NCBI RefSeq assembly: GCF_000696575.1
Contig: NZ_JMSQ01000008.1
Coordinates: 310,001 to 374,000, forward strand
DNA length: 64,000 nucleotides
Origin: Siccibacter colletis
GTDB lineage: Bacteria; Pseudomonadota; Gammaproteobacteria; Enterobacterales; Enterobacteriaceae
Direction: 5' to 3'
Shown here: in pieces, positions 16,438 through 24,877 of the stretch
How the letters are laid out: each line of letters opens with the position of its first letter
Numbering within the stretch: position 1 is the first letter of the stretch
Notes under the pieces: model-generated
Databases searched by the model: none
Told to the model about the DNA's origin: nothing
Seen by the model: only the letters and a program-made list of their open reading frames with translations
Translations under genes and position numbers: made by a program

Positions 16438-18222
16438 TCAGTAACTCCAGTTCAGGCTGAAACCGAGCGTGTAGTGGCTGGTCTGGAAGCCGTCGGGTCG
16501 GGAGAACGGCACCCCTGCGAACAGGTCGTAGCCAGTGTTAAACGCGTTGCCGCGCAGGCCCACCACGCCACCGGCCAGATGTTTGCCGATCAGCAAGCCG
16601 TTGCTGGTGCTGCCGCCGACTTCGCCATAGTCGGCACCTACATATAATTCCTGCTGCGGGAGCGGCGTTTGCCAGGCCAGATCGTTGCGCACAAACCAGC
16701 CGCGGCTGGCGCTGAGGGTGCGCTCCCCGTCGAAGCCGCGTACCGACCAGCGGCTACCGATGGCGAACTCCTCCTGCGGAGTGAGGCGCGTGGAGCTCAT
16801 CTGGCGCTGATACTGCACGTTGTAGCGGAACGACTGACCGTAAAGCGTGAACGGCACGTCCAGCCCGGCGTTCAGCGAGACGATTTTGCTCAGCGCGGTG
16901 GCTTCGCCGCTGTACTCTTCCGGGGCCGGGATCGCGCCGAACCAGCGGGTGCCGCGCTGATAGCTGACGCCCGCATCCAGGGTGCTCTGGCCAATGTAGT
17001 GACGGTGCTGAAGCCCCACACGCCAGCCGGCGGTCTGACGGCGCTGTACCTGCACCTCGGTATCATCAATAAAGTTACGCGACTCGCTGGTGAGGACGTC
17101 GGCAGTGAGGGTCGTCCGCTGCGTACCACTGCGGTGCAGCACGCGGCTGAGCTGGACGTCGAGGTTTTTGCGTTTCCCGCTGTAGCGGTAATCCTCGTTC
17201 AGGCCCGCGACGGTCTGGCGATAGTCGTAGTCGCTGTACGTCACGCCCGCCATCCAGTAACCAAACGGCACAGAGTAATGCGTGGTGACGTTTTTACTGC
17301 CCTTGTCGCCGCGATCGTGCAGGCTGCGCGAGCCGGAGATGTAGAACAGGTCGCTCAGGGAAAGCGGATTATCCAGCGACAGGGTCAGGCCGCCCTGGTA
17401 GCGCCCGGTGCTGCGCGAGCCGGAATCATCCAGCGACGCGCCCAGACGCCACATCTTGCTCTGCTGCCATTTCACGTCGATATCGCTCTCGCCCGGCTGC
17501 TCGCCAGGCACGATCTCCATGCTCGCTTCCACCGTCGGCAACCGCTGCAGGTTTTCCAGCCCCTGTTCGATGTCGCGCAGGTCAAGCAGGTTGCCAGCGT
17601 GAGCCGGGAAGGCACTGTAAAGCGTCAGATAGCGGTCGCTGTCCGGGGTGCGTTTCACCTCGCGGACGTGTCCTGGCAGGATCACCAGCGACAGGGTGCC
17701 GCGGGTTAAGTCCTGATCCGGGGCCAGCACACGGGTGGTGATGTACCCGTGATCGATAAGCCGGTTTTGCAAAGTGCTCATCAGCAGGTTGATGCCTTTC
17801 CCGCCAAGGCAGTGCCCTTCACCCTGCCGCGCCAGACGCTGGAGGGGCAGCCAGTGGGGCAACGCCTCCTGACCGCTCAGCTCAACCCGGTCAATCCGGA
17901 AACAGGGGGTTTCCGGCTCAAAGGTGATACGTCCGAACGAGGAAGCCGGGGGAGAAAGACGGACATCCGGGGTTGGCGGTGTCAGGGTTTCTTCCAGCGC
18001 ACGCTGGCGCTGCTGTTGATTCTGGAACAGCCTCTCACCACGGTTTTCCAGCATCCGCTGAGGCAGTGTGGCCTGGGCAGCGGCGGCGGCCGGCATCGGG
18101 GCGGCCGTGGGGGCGGGGGCGGCGTAAAGCGCAGGGGAAACCACCATCGCAATGGTCAGAAGCGCCCGATAAAACGGCGTTTTTTTATCCAGGGCTTCCC
18201 CTGAGAACATGCAGTGCGTCAT
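16438..18222 (-). CDS. cdiB: CdiB, outer-membrane transporter for CdiA
   Basis: A two-partner secretion TpsB / Omp85-type protein that exports CdiA across the outer membrane. From the ATG at 18222 ([14 protein letters not shown]) it has 594 residues: a signal peptide ending near ALYAAP, a linker rich in Ala/Pro and Gln, paired POTRA domains ([11 protein letters not shown], then [14 protein letters not shown]), and a 16-strand barrel ending FSLNWSY with a C-terminal aromatic residue as barrel-assembly signal. The VRGFDGE motif is the conserved loop that reaches into the pore. An upstream GTG at 18249 is in frame, but AAGAG lies about 10 bases before the chosen ATG. It heads the cdiBAI operon. 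Confidence 0.92.
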   Translation of the reverse strand: MTHCMFSGEALDKKTPFYRALLTIAMVVSPALYAAPAPTAAPMPAAAAAQATLPQRMLENRGERLFQNQQQRQRALEETLTPPTPDVRLSPPASSFGRITFEPETPCFRIDRVELSGQEALPHWLPLQRLARQGEGHCLGGKGINLLMSTLQNRLIDHGYITTRVLAPDQDLTRGTLSLVILPGHVREVKRTPDSDRYLTLYSAFPAHAGNLLDLRDIEQGLENLQRLPTVEASMEIVPGEQPGESDIDVKWQQSKMWRLGASLDDSGSRSTGRYQGGLTLSLDNPLSLSDLFYISGSRSLHDRGDKGSKNVTTHYSVPFGYWMAGVTYSDYDYRQTVAGLNEDYRYSGKRKNLDVQLSRVLHRSGTQRTTLTADVLTSESRNFIDDTEVQVQRRQTAGWRVGLQHRHYIGQSTLDAGVSYQRGTRWFGAIPAPEEYSGEATALSKIVSLNAGLDVPFTLYGQSFRYNVQYQRQMSSTRLTPQEEFAIGSRWSVRGFDGERTLSASRGWFVRNDLAWQTPLPQQELYVGADYGEVGGSTSNGLLIGKHLAGGVVGLRGNAFNTGYDLFAGVPFSRPDGFQTSHYTLGFSLNWSY

Positions 18223-18249
18223 CCCTGGAACATCTCTTTTTAAATACAC

Positions 18250-18494
18250 AGGTGCTTAATAACTAAACAAACGCCGCGATGATAGGGGAACTGTGAAGTT
18301 GTGTAAATAAATGTGGCTTTAACGAAACCATTTTCCGATTAGTGCCAGATTCGGGGATTTGAGCCGGGCCGTGGGCGAAAAAAATTTCGCTTAATCAACG
18401 GTTTTACTTAAGTAGCCGCAGTGCCAGAAGGGGTGAGAAACAGGTTAAAAATGTGAAAAAACCTACCAGAAAAGGTAGGGGGTGGTCCGGAAAC
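18250..18494. promoter_or_regulatory. cdiB upstream region
   Basis: About 245 AT-rich bases between cdiB and the istR terminator. They should hold the cdi promoter, but no convincing -35/-10 pair was identified. A small hairpin (CCTACC ... GGTAGG) lies near 18466-18480. Confidence 0.35.
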
Positions 18495-18570
18495 AAAAAA
18501 CCCCGCCGGAGCGAGGTTTTTATTCAGGACTTGCGGGTGGTAACCGCAGAGCACACTGTGTTACGTCAAC
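18495..18570 (-). ncRNA. istR: IstR-1-like antisense antitoxin RNA
   Basis: A minus-strand transcript of about 76 nucleotides. A -10 box TATAGT (18577-18582) lies 6 bases upstream of a start at 18570, and the RNA begins GTTGACGTAACACAG as I recall for E. coli IstR-1. It ends in a hairpin (AACCTCGC pairing with GCGGGGTT) and a T6 run at about 18495. Its 5' part is complementary to the tisAB leader at 18801-18824 with one mismatch. IstR-1 binds the ribosome standby site of tisAB mRNA and prevents TisB synthesis. Confidence 0.85.
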
Positions 18571-18669
18571 AGCGTAACTATACGACGAATTTAGCTTGGC
18601 TGCAATTTTAGCGCCGCCTGGTGAGCCATTCAGAGTATGGGCGAGGCCACCTTTTTTGTCGAATATATA

Positions 18670-18685
18670 CTGTTCATTTATACAG
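18670..18685 (+). promoter_or_regulatory. LexA (SOS) box of the tisB promoter
   Basis: CTGTTCATTTATACAG fits the LexA consensus CTG-N10-CAG, with flanking TA on both sides. It overlaps the -35 region of a promoter whose -10 is TATACT at 18694-18699, so LexA would repress tisAB until DNA damage. Confidence 0.85.
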
Positions 18686-18800
18686 TACTTTATTATACTG
18701 GTTTGGCTGACGCAGAGGTGCGATACGGGGGCCGCGTGTATACGGGCGCAATACAAGTCCTGGCTGAAACGGGTGGTGCCGTCAGTGCCTTAGCCCCGAG

Positions 18801-18824
18801 AGAGCACACTGTGTTACGCCAACA
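18801..18824 (+). promoter_or_regulatory. IstR pairing site in the tisAB leader
   Basis: This 24-base segment repeats 18548-18571 in direct orientation with a single mismatch, so the tisAB mRNA carries the complement of IstR-1. It lies about 70 bases before the tisB start, as expected for a standby site. Confidence 0.8.
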
Positions 18825-18889
18825 AAACAGCTGGTTACAGGCGGCGGAGAGGTAAGCCAGCTGGTGCTCCTTTACCTGAGGAGACGCGT

Positions 18890-18979
18890 ATGGGCGGAGT
18901 GGATTTGGCAATTCTTATCCTGAAACTCATTGTTGCTGTACTGCAACTGCTTGATGCTGTCCTGAAGTTCTTTCGCTGA
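18890..18979 (+). CDS. tisB: TisB, SOS-induced membrane peptide toxin
   Basis: A 29-residue peptide whose core DLAILILKLIVA and LQLLDAVLK match E. coli TisB almost residue for residue. It forms an amphipathic helix that inserts in the inner membrane, collapses the proton motive force and promotes persistence after DNA damage. GAGGAG lies 8 bases upstream of the ATG. The locus has all parts of the E. coli system: LexA box, long leader, IstR pairing site, divergent istR, and position beside emrD. A strong terminator follows. It is too short to be found by normal gene-length limits. Confidence 0.93.
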   Translation: MGGVDLAILILKLIVAVLQLLDAVLKFFR

Positions 18980-19000
18980 ATCAGGTTCAAGCCGCAACTA

Positions 19001-19027
19001 AGAGGGGCGGGCAACCGCCCCTCTTTA
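19001..19027 (+). terminator. tisB terminator
   Basis: Perfect 10-bp GC-rich stem (19001-19010 with 19015-19024), loop GCAA, then a short T-rich tail. Confidence 0.8.
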
Positions 19028-19099
19028 ATAATCTCCCGCTGGTCGCGTTGTCGCCCGTTGTGTTACATTTTTATTACATTAACCTGCGTGCGCATCACT

Positions 19100-19933
19100 A
19101 TGACCCTGACCGTATTCTGCGTTCTGCTGTTTGCCGCCCTGCTGCACGCCACCTGGAACGCCATCGTTAAAGCCGGCAGCGATAAACTCTATGCCGCCAT
19201 TAGCGTCAGCGGTTCGGCGGCATTGATCGCCCTCATCCTGCTGCCATTCTCCCCACAGCCGAGCTGGGAAAGCGCACCGTATCTGGCAGTTAGCTGCGCC
19301 CTGCAGGTGGTATATACCGTGCTGGTGGCGAAGACCTATCAGGTATCGGACATGAGCCAGACCTACCCCTTAATGCGCGGCACCGCACCGCTGCTGGTGG
19401 CGGTTATTAGCGTGCTGGCGCTGCATGACAGCCTGTCGCCGCTGGCCTGGCTCGGTATCGCCGTGATTTGCTGCGCCATTCTGCTGATGGCATTCAACGG
19501 CCGCGCCCGCTCCCGGCGTGGGATCGTGCTGGCGCTGTGCAATGCCTGTTTTATCGCCGGTTATACGCTGGTTGATGGCACCGGCGTGCGCCTCTCCGGC
19601 ACCGCGCTCGGCTACACGCTGTGGACCTTTTTGATGAACGGCTTCTGCCTGCTGGCCTGGGCGATGGTCTCCCGTCGCCGCGAGGTGTCGCACTACATGG
19701 CGCGCCACTGGAAGAAGGGCGTGCTCGGCGGCGTAGGTACGATGGGCTCCTATGGCCTGGCGCTGTGGGCGATGACTCAGGCGCCGCTGGCGATCGTGGC
19801 GGCGCTGCGCGAAACCTCCATCCTGTTCGGCGCGCTGCTGGCCTTCTTTATCCTTAAAGAACACCTGCGCGGCCTGCGCATCCTCGCCATCTGCGGTATC
19901 GCGGCTGGCGCTATGCTGCTACGGCTTGCCTGA
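19100..19933 (+). CDS. DMT superfamily (EamA-type) transporter
   Basis: About 277 residues from MTLTVFCVLLFAALLHATWN, a polytopic protein of roughly nine or ten helices in two similar halves, typical of the EamA drug/metabolite transporter fold (AxxWN in helix 1, TYPLMRGTAPLLVAVISVL in helix 4, ILFGALLAFFILKEHL in helix 9). The frame is open from 19058, but the ATG at 19100 starts directly at a membrane helix as family members do; the ribosome site is weak. Substrate unknown; such proteins export amino acids, metabolites or drugs. It sits between tisB and emrD, where E. coli K-12 has no such gene. Confidence 0.8.
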   Translation: MTLTVFCVLLFAALLHATWNAIVKAGSDKLYAAISVSGSAALIALILLPFSPQPSWESAPYLAVSCALQVVYTVLVAKTYQVSDMSQTYPLMRGTAPLLVAVISVLALHDSLSPLAWLGIAVICCAILLMAFNGRARSRRGIVLALCNACFIAGYTLVDGTGVRLSGTALGYTLWTFLMNGFCLLAWAMVSRRREVSHYMARHWKKGVLGGVGTMGSYGLALWAMTQAPLAIVAALRETSILFGALLAFFILKEHLRGLRILAICGIAAGAMLLRLA

Positions 19934-20106
19934 GCCGCTGGCAACATTGCTTGCCGAAAGCGTGTACTAATCCTGCCTGCTACGTCCTGATATATCTTCG
20001 CGCCTGAGTGGAAGGTCGCCACGGTTGTGGTAGATTTCACTCGCATTTAGCTATTTGTCCAGAACCTTATGCTCCTTTCCTGAGATTTCATAAAGTATTC
20101 ATCGAA

Positions 20107-21291
20107 ATGAAAACGAACAATAACCTGAACCTGTTGCTGATGCTGGTGCTGCTGGTGGCGGTAGGCCAGATGGCACAAACCATCTGGATCCCGGCAGTAG
20201 CGGATATGGCGTATGACTTCCACGTGCGCGACGGCGAAGTCCAGCGCGTGATGGCGGCCTACCTCTTTACCTATGGCATTTCCCAGCTGGTTTACGGGCC
20301 GATTGCCGACCGCATCGGGCGTCGCCCGGTGATCCTCTTCGGGATGGCAATATTTATGCTGGCAACCGTGCTGGCGCTGTACACCTCAAGCCTGACGGTG
20401 CTGATTGCCGCCAGCGCCCTGCAGGGTGTGGGCACCGGCGTGGGCGGGGTGATGGCCCGCACTATGCCACGCGATCTCTATTCCGGCACCGGGTTGCGCA
20501 GAGCGAACAGCCTGCTGAACATGGGGATTCTGGTCAGTCCGCTGCTGGCTCCGCTGATTGGCGGCCTGCTCGGTACGGTCTGGGGCTGGCGCGCCTGCTA
20601 CGGATTCCTGCTGGCGCTGTGCGTGGTGGTGACGTTCAGCATGGCGCGCTGGATGCCGGAAACCCGTCCGGCGGATGCGCCCCGCACTCAACTGCTGACC
20701 AGCTACCGCATGTTGTTCAGCCGCGCGTCGTTTGCCTGTTATCTGCTGATGCTGATTGGCGCACTGGCCGGGATCGCGGTGTTTGAAGCCAGCGCGGGCG
20801 TGCTGCTGGGTGCAGGTCTCGGGTTCAGCAGCTTTGCGGTCAGCGTGCTGTTTATTCTGCCGGTGCCAGCGGCGTTTTTCGGAGCCTGGTTTGCCGGTCG
20901 TCAGACGAAACGCTTTACCGGCATGATGTGGCAGGGGGTGCTGAGCTGCCTTATCGCTGGCGTGCTGATGTGGCTGCCCGCCTGGTTCGGGGTGATGAAC
21001 GTCTGGACGCTGTTGGTTCCGGCCGCGCTGTTCTTCTTCGGGGCCGGGATGCTGTTTCCGCTTGCCACCAGCGGCGCGATGGAGCCGTTCCCGTTTCTTG
21101 CCGGCACCGCCGGGGCGCTGATTGGTGGTTTGCAAAATACCGGTGCCGGGTTGCTGGCCTGGGTTTCCGCCCAGCTTCCGCAGCAGGGCCAGGGCAGCCT
21201 CGGCATGTTGATGACCGCAACGGGAATGCTGATCCTGCTCTGCTGGCTGCCGCTGGCGGCGCGCGATGAGCAACATCAGCAGCCGGTCTAA
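20107..21291 (+). CDS. emrD: EmrD multidrug efflux transporter
   Basis: A 394-residue major facilitator superfamily protein of 12 helices, starting MKTNNNLNLLLMLVLLVAVG. The motif A loop GPIADRIGRRPVIL follows helix 2. It matches E. coli EmrD in length and sequence; EmrD is a proton-driven exporter of uncouplers and detergents. The ATG at 20107 is preferred over in-frame upstream codons, which add a non-conserved extension. Its end overlaps the convergent yidG by four bases. The position next to tisB/istR is the E. coli order. Confidence 0.9.
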   Translation: MKTNNNLNLLLMLVLLVAVGQMAQTIWIPAVADMAYDFHVRDGEVQRVMAAYLFTYGISQLVYGPIADRIGRRPVILFGMAIFMLATVLALYTSSLTVLIAASALQGVGTGVGGVMARTMPRDLYSGTGLRRANSLLNMGILVSPLLAPLIGGLLGTVWGWRACYGFLLALCVVVTFSMARWMPETRPADAPRTQLLTSYRMLFSRASFACYLLMLIGALAGIAVFEASAGVLLGAGLGFSSFAVSVLFILPVPAAFFGAWFAGRQTKRFTGMMWQGVLSCLIAGVLMWLPAWFGVMNVWTLLVPAALFFFGAGMLFPLATSGAMEPFPFLAGTAGALIGGLQNTGAGLLAWVSAQLPQQGQGSLGMLMTATGMLILLCWLPLAARDEQHQQPV

Positions 21292-21641
21292 GACAGTAAC
21301 CTAAGGATTGCCCGCAGATGGGTAGCGACAAACAGCAGTGACAGGGCGACCACCGCCAGCGCGACGATCAGCCGCGCGCGCATTGACCGCGCGGAAGTGA
21401 AGTCGCTCAGCGCCACGTCCATCAGATTGCGCTGGCGGGCGTAGCGCCACAGCAGCCCGGTCACCAGCACCAGCGCCAGCAGCACACCCCACAGCCAGAT
21501 GCCCGCTTCCGGGCCTTTCTGGCGTAGCGCCAGGGCCAGCAGCGCGCCGTAACCCAGCAGGGTGCGCAGCCACGCCAGCGAGGTACGCTCCGGCTGCAGG
21601 CCGGGGTCCGCCAGTCGCCGCGCCCGGCGGCTATCGGCCAT
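21288..21641 (-). CDS. yidG: YidG, DUF202 membrane protein
   Basis: A 117-residue inner-membrane protein with three helices. The N-terminus LQPERTSLAWLRTLLGYGAL carries the DUF202 signature (ERTxLAWxRT). It is cotranscribed with yidH, overlapping it by 11 bases; the two are paralogous halves that probably form a complex. No biochemical role is established. Confidence 0.85.
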   Translation of the reverse strand: MADSRRARRLADPGLQPERTSLAWLRTLLGYGALLALALRQKGPEAGIWLWGVLLALVLVTGLLWRYARQRNLMDVALSDFTSARSMRARLIVALAVVALSLLFVATHLRAILRLLS

Positions 21642-21984
21642 AGAGCACCAGCGCTATCATGGCGAGCGCTACCAGCGCCATCACCACGCTGATTAACTTC
21701 AGCATCCCGGTATAGGGCATGTCCTGCTTCAGGCGCATCGCTTTTTCATTGTTCAGCCAGCGCAGATAGCCATACAGCGCCAGCACGCCGGCGAACAGAC
21801 ACAGCAGCAGACTCAGGCTCTCGCGCAGCAATGGCGTAGTGAATTCGGGGGCTAGCTGATCCAGCCCGACGCCGGCGGCAAGGAAGCCCAGCGCGGTACG
21901 GATCCACGCCAGAAAGGTGCGTTCATTGGCCAGCGAAAAGCGGTAGTCCGGCGCGTCGCCCGGCAAGGTGGTTTTCATGCTCAC
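21631..21984 (-). CDS. yidH: YidH, DUF202 membrane protein
   Basis: A 117-residue protein with the same DUF202 hallmark (LANERTFLAWIRTALGFLA) and three membrane helices, ending LVLYGR. It precedes yidG in a two-gene operon. Function unknown. The intergenic region behind it joins the terminator repeat of the ATPase-PIN cassette, so it marks the left border of that insertion. Confidence 0.85.
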   Translation of the reverse strand: MSMKTTLPGDAPDYRFSLANERTFLAWIRTALGFLAAGVGLDQLAPEFTTPLLRESLSLLLCLFAGVLALYGYLRWLNNEKAMRLKQDMPYTGMLKLISVVMALVALAMIALVLYGR

Positions 21985-22056
21985 TCCTGTACGTCACGGT
22001 TGCAGGAAGTGTACTGGCTTTGGCCGGGAAGTGACCAGATGTTCGCGTCCGGCAAA

Positions 22057-22085
22057 CAAAAAAGGCTCCCGTCGGGAGCCTTTGT
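22057..22085 (-). terminator. Terminator of the PIN/ATPase cassette, left copy of a 29-bp direct repeat
   Basis: A hairpin with stem GGCTCC/GGGAGCC-type pairing, flanked by A6 and a T-rich side, lies just downstream of the PIN gene stop. The 29 bases are identical to 23729-23757, the ibpB terminator. Confidence 0.85.
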
Positions 22086-22086
22086 A

Positions 22087-22548
22087 TTACATCGCTAAAG
22101 CCGACATATAGCGCTGATGTAGCTGGCCCACGTTGCCTATGTCGCTGTCATTAGAGTAAATATCGAGGCCATTGCAATGCGCACAGCAAAAATGGAAAAC
22201 ATCAAACTTACGTTTGTCGAGATTGCGTTTCTCTGTTTTTGATTCAGCTTCATGTTTATCGAAGCGGAACAGGTTCGCCGAGAGATCGGAAATATCGCGA
22301 GTAATTTCCAGCTCCGGAAATTCATCCAGAATATCTGCAATTTCACACCAGATATGCGCATCCTGCCAGGCGATACCGCGTAATACTTCATAGCGAATCA
22401 GCGGGGTAATGAACAGCACGATGTCCGGCTCTTGCACCAGTGTCTCAAGCTGCTGGATAGCACGCTGCTTCATGTCGGGCGCAGTATTCCCGCTTCGGTC
22501 AAAGGCGGCAATCAGCAGGTTAGCGTCGAGTAAGACTTTCCTTGTCAT
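22087..22548 (-). CDS. PIN-domain nuclease, partner of the ATPase
   Basis: A 153-residue protein with PIN-domain acidic residues: D8 in KVLLDANLLIAAF, a glutamate in LIRYEVLRGI, an aspartate in KRKFDVFHFCCAHC and the pair in YSNDSDIGN. PIN domains are Mg-dependent single-strand ribonucleases used as toxins and defence effectors. It overlaps the ATPase gene by four bases (ATGA), so the two are coupled and likely act together. Base composition is AT-richer than the neighbours. Unlike VapC there is no small antitoxin gene; the upstream partner is an ABC-type ATPase. Probably an anti-phage or stress nuclease held by the ATPase; the role is inferred. Confidence 0.75.
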   Translation of the reverse strand: MTRKVLLDANLLIAAFDRSGNTAPDMKQRAIQQLETLVQEPDIVLFITPLIRYEVLRGIAWQDAHIWCEIADILDEFPELEITRDISDLSANLFRFDKHEAESKTEKRNLDKRKFDVFHFCCAHCNGLDIYSNDSDIGNVGQLHQRYMSALAM

Positions 22549-23669
22549 TGTTTATCCTCCTGCTTTCTGAGCAGAGCAAGAAGGCTTTTTTTAGCGTCCT
22601 GCTGTTCGATAACGCTGTTGTTTTCAAGTTTCATCTGGTTCAGGTCAACGTTGAAAACATTCTTTAAAATATCAGCAAGTGCCGCTTTATTTGGTGCGGG
22701 GATCTTTTGCGATTTCACCACGCCCTCATCATTACGATAAAGGTTGTAGGCTTCGCCCTCTTTCAGTTGGGATAACACTACCGAGGAGTGGGTTGTTATG
22801 TAGAACGTGGTATTGGGGAAAAGCCGTTTCAAAAGGGGTATAATATTGGCTTGCCACGACAAATGCAGATGGCTCTCTATTTCATCTATCAGAACGATCC
22901 CTTTTACCTTCTGAAGCTGCGTTTCGTTGGTGAAGTACCCATAGCCGGAGACGATTGCCTGAATAAGCTTCAGGATGGAAGCGAAGCCTGAGCTAAGCTG
23001 GCTTAATTCGCGTTTATCGTTCTCAATTTTGAAACTTACCCGTTCGTCGCCGCTGATTTCGAGGAATTCAGGATCTATTCTGTCATCGATTTCATGTAGT
23101 AAGCGCAGAACTGTTTTAAGTTCCACTTCCCGATTATCGTCCTGCTTTTGATAAGGGTTTGCCGATCGTGCCTGGGTGATGAACCACTCTTCAATATTGA
23201 CGTCCATATTCATGGCGCCAAAATTATCTTCCATTGTTTCCAGGATACTGGTGAGATAGCCTTCCCGACGCTGCCTCAGCGCGCCCATGATTTGAACATA
23301 CGTACTATTATTATGTTTAATCGCCCCACGTACTTGCGCTCCCAGAAATAAGCAAGGCACCGAATGACGGTAATCGCCTTGATAGATATGCCTGACCGCA
23401 GGCCAGTTTTTTCTTTTATCAGAAAATATTATTGAAAGCCGATCTGTTGAAAAGGAGCTGGCGCGTAATATGGAGCCATTAACGCTTTTATCGAGGCCAG
23501 AAATAAGCTCATGACTAAAAAAATAGAGCTGAAACAGCGCTTCAAGGGTTTTCGTTTTACCAACGCCGTTAGCGCCAATAAAAGTATAAACCTGCTGGTC
23601 TGGCTCCAGATCCAACTGAACCTTTCCTACTCCGGTAAGCCCTTCGAATTCTACTTTTTTGCCCGACAT
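22545..23669 (-). CDS. ABC-type AAA ATPase of a two-gene nuclease cassette
   Basis: A 374-residue protein of the AAA_15/AAA_21-like ABC ATPase group. Visible motifs: Walker A GANGVGKTKTLEAL at about 32-45, a signature-like LSSGFASILKLIQAI, Walker B VKGIVLIDEIESHLHLSWQ, and a switch histidine in FYITTHSSVVLSQL. The centre (about 90-230) is a helical insertion. Such ATPases pair with HNH, Toprim or other nucleases in Septu, PARIS and OLD-type defence modules; here the partner is a PIN nuclease. GGGGGC serves as ribosome site. The start at 23669 is supported by MSGKKVEFEGLTGVG leading into strand 1. The pair lies between ibpB and yidH, bounded by duplicated terminators. Confidence 0.8.
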   Translation of the reverse strand: MSGKKVEFEGLTGVGKVQLDLEPDQQVYTFIGANGVGKTKTLEALFQLYFFSHELISGLDKSVNGSILRASSFSTDRLSIIFSDKRKNWPAVRHIYQGDYRHSVPCLFLGAQVRGAIKHNNSTYVQIMGALRQRREGYLTSILETMEDNFGAMNMDVNIEEWFITQARSANPYQKQDDNREVELKTVLRLLHEIDDRIDPEFLEISGDERVSFKIENDKRELSQLSSGFASILKLIQAIVSGYGYFTNETQLQKVKGIVLIDEIESHLHLSWQANIIPLLKRLFPNTTFYITTHSSVVLSQLKEGEAYNLYRNDEGVVKSQKIPAPNKAALADILKNVFNVDLNQMKLENNSVIEQQDAKKSLLALLRKQEDKQ

Positions 23670-23695
23670 GTCAGCCCCCTGATGCGTTTCAACGC

Positions 23696-23724
23696 AGTGT
23701 ATCCCTTCCTGATTGCCGGGGCAA
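23696..23724 (-). promoter_or_regulatory. Candidate promoter of the ATPase-PIN cassette
   Basis: TTGCCC (23719-23724) and TACACT (23696-23701) are separated by 17 bases on the minus strand, directly after the ibpB terminator and about 26 bases before the ATPase start. Each hexamer matches the sigma70 consensus at four of six positions. Confidence 0.45.
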
Positions 23725-23728
23725 AAAA

Positions 23729-23757
23729 CAAAAAAGGCTCCCGTCGGGAGCCTTTGT
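23729..23757 (-). terminator. ibpB terminator, right copy of a 29-bp direct repeat
   Basis: The same 29 bases as 22057-22085, followed on its ibpB-proximal side by a longer T/A tract and the end of ibpB. It terminates the ibpAB operon and marks the right border of the inserted cassette. Confidence 0.85.
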
Positions 23758-23773
23758 TTTTTACATCAGCCGG

Positions 23774-24208
23774 TTAGCTGTTGAGCGCCGGGCGCTCGCT
23801 GATGGCGATGCGCTGCGGGGCGATCTCTTCAGGCACGTTGCGCACCAGGTCGATGTGCAGCAGGCCGTTGGTGAAGGTCGCGCCGGAGACTTCCATATGT
23901 TCAGCCAGCGTAAAGCTCAGGCTGAACGGCTGGGATACCAGCCCCTGATGTAGCCATTTCGGCTCTTTTTCCGGTTTTACCGGCGTACCGGAGATGGTCA
24001 GCCGCGTCCCTTCCAGCTGGACGTTCAGATCTTCCTGACGGAATCCCGCCAGCGCCAGCGTAATGCGATAGTGGTTATCGTCGCTTTTTTCGATGTTATA
24101 AGGCGGGAAGGTCTGGCTGTCAGCGGTGCTTTGCAGGGCGTTTGCCAGTTTGTCAAAGCCAATCCATTGACGCAGCAGCGGGGATAAATCGTAGTTACGA
24201 ATAGTCAT
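23774..24208 (-). CDS. ibpB: IbpB small heat-shock protein
   Basis: A 144-residue alpha-crystallin-type holdase. [20 protein letters not shown] is the conserved start, with AGGAG 8-10 bases upstream of the ATG at 24208; longer frames upstream are not conserved. The crystallin domain spans about 35-125, followed by a short tail with the exchangeable IAIS motif. IbpB binds IbpA-coated aggregates and hands them to DnaK and ClpB. It is second in the ibpAB heat-shock operon. Confidence 0.93.
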   Translation of the reverse strand: MTIRNYDLSPLLRQWIGFDKLANALQSTADSQTFPPYNIEKSDDNHYRITLALAGFRQEDLNVQLEGTRLTISGTPVKPEKEPKWLHQGLVSQPFSLSFTLAEHMEVSGATFTNGLLHIDLVRNVPEEIAPQRIAISERPALNS

Positions 24209-24359
24209 GTTCTGTCTCCTTCTGAGAAGCGAGTTCGCACGGGTTCCCGGTTCGGCACTAAGCCGCAGGGAAAAGGTGCAGGTTAATAGCGAACGCAGGT
24301 TCGCCAGTGCTCCCGTTCGGCAAGCACATTTTTCAGGGCCGCTTTCGCGACCCGAATCA

Positions 24360-24773
24360 TTAATTGATTTCGATACGGCGCGGTTTTTTCGCTTCCGGAA
24401 TAACGCGCTCAAGGTCGATATAGAGCAGGCCGTTCACCAGATTAGCGCCGCGGATCTGAATGTTTTCCGCCAGCTGGAATTTGCGCTCAAAGTTGCGTTC
24501 GGCGATACCCTGGTAAAGATAGGTACGCTCTTTCTGCTCGGTCGCGTGGGAGCCTTTCACCACCAGCAGGTTGTCCTGTGCGGTGATCTCCAGTTCGCCT
24601 TCGGCAAAACCGGCGACGGCAATCGCAATGCGGTAGTGGTTTTCGTCCACCAGTTCAACGTTATACGGAGGGTAGCCGCCGTTGCTCTGGCTCTGGTTGT
24701 TTTCCAGCAGGTTGAACAGGCGATCGAAACCGATGGCGGAACGATAAAGCGGGGAGAGATCGAAATTACGCAT
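24360..24773 (-). CDS. ibpA: IbpA small heat-shock protein
   Basis: A 137-residue alpha-crystallin-type chaperone ([20 protein letters not shown]) that coats misfolded proteins. The crystallin domain spans about 38-122; the C-terminal IEIN is the IxI motif that links oligomers. It is the first gene of the operon, read from a sigma32 promoter, and its leader may act as an RNA thermometer. AGGAG precedes the ATG by about 10 bases. Confidence 0.94.
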   Translation of the reverse strand: MRNFDLSPLYRSAIGFDRLFNLLENNQSQSNGGYPPYNVELVDENHYRIAIAVAGFAEGELEITAQDNLLVVKGSHATEQKERTYLYQGIAERNFERKFQLAENIQIRGANLVNGLLYIDLERVIPEAKKPRRIEIN

Positions 24774-24840
24774 AAAACAGACTCCTGAAATCAGCGAGAA
24801 ATTACATTGCCTTCCGGTAACCGGACAGGCGGTCCAGGTA
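24774..24840 (-). promoter_or_regulatory. ibpA leader, putative ROSE-type RNA thermometer
   Basis: The leader contains a hairpin (GCCTGTCCGG ... CCGGAAGGC) and, next to the start, TCTCGCTGATTTCAGGAG, in which upstream bases can pair with the AGGAG ribosome site. The E. coli ibpA leader holds a ROSE thermometer. No folding was computed here. Confidence 0.5.
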
Positions 24841-24877
24841 AGCACCCTGTCGGCGTGCTTCCGTTGTCTACATTCTC

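Noticed and set aside
18637-18855. Protein-coding frame across the tisAB leader
   Set aside because: It starts upstream of the LexA-controlled promoter and covers the IstR pairing site; the region works as an RNA leader in the homologous system.
22087-22548. VapC toxin of a VapBC pair
   Set aside because: The PIN fold fits, but no small DNA-binding antitoxin precedes it; the coupled partner is a large ABC-type ATPase.
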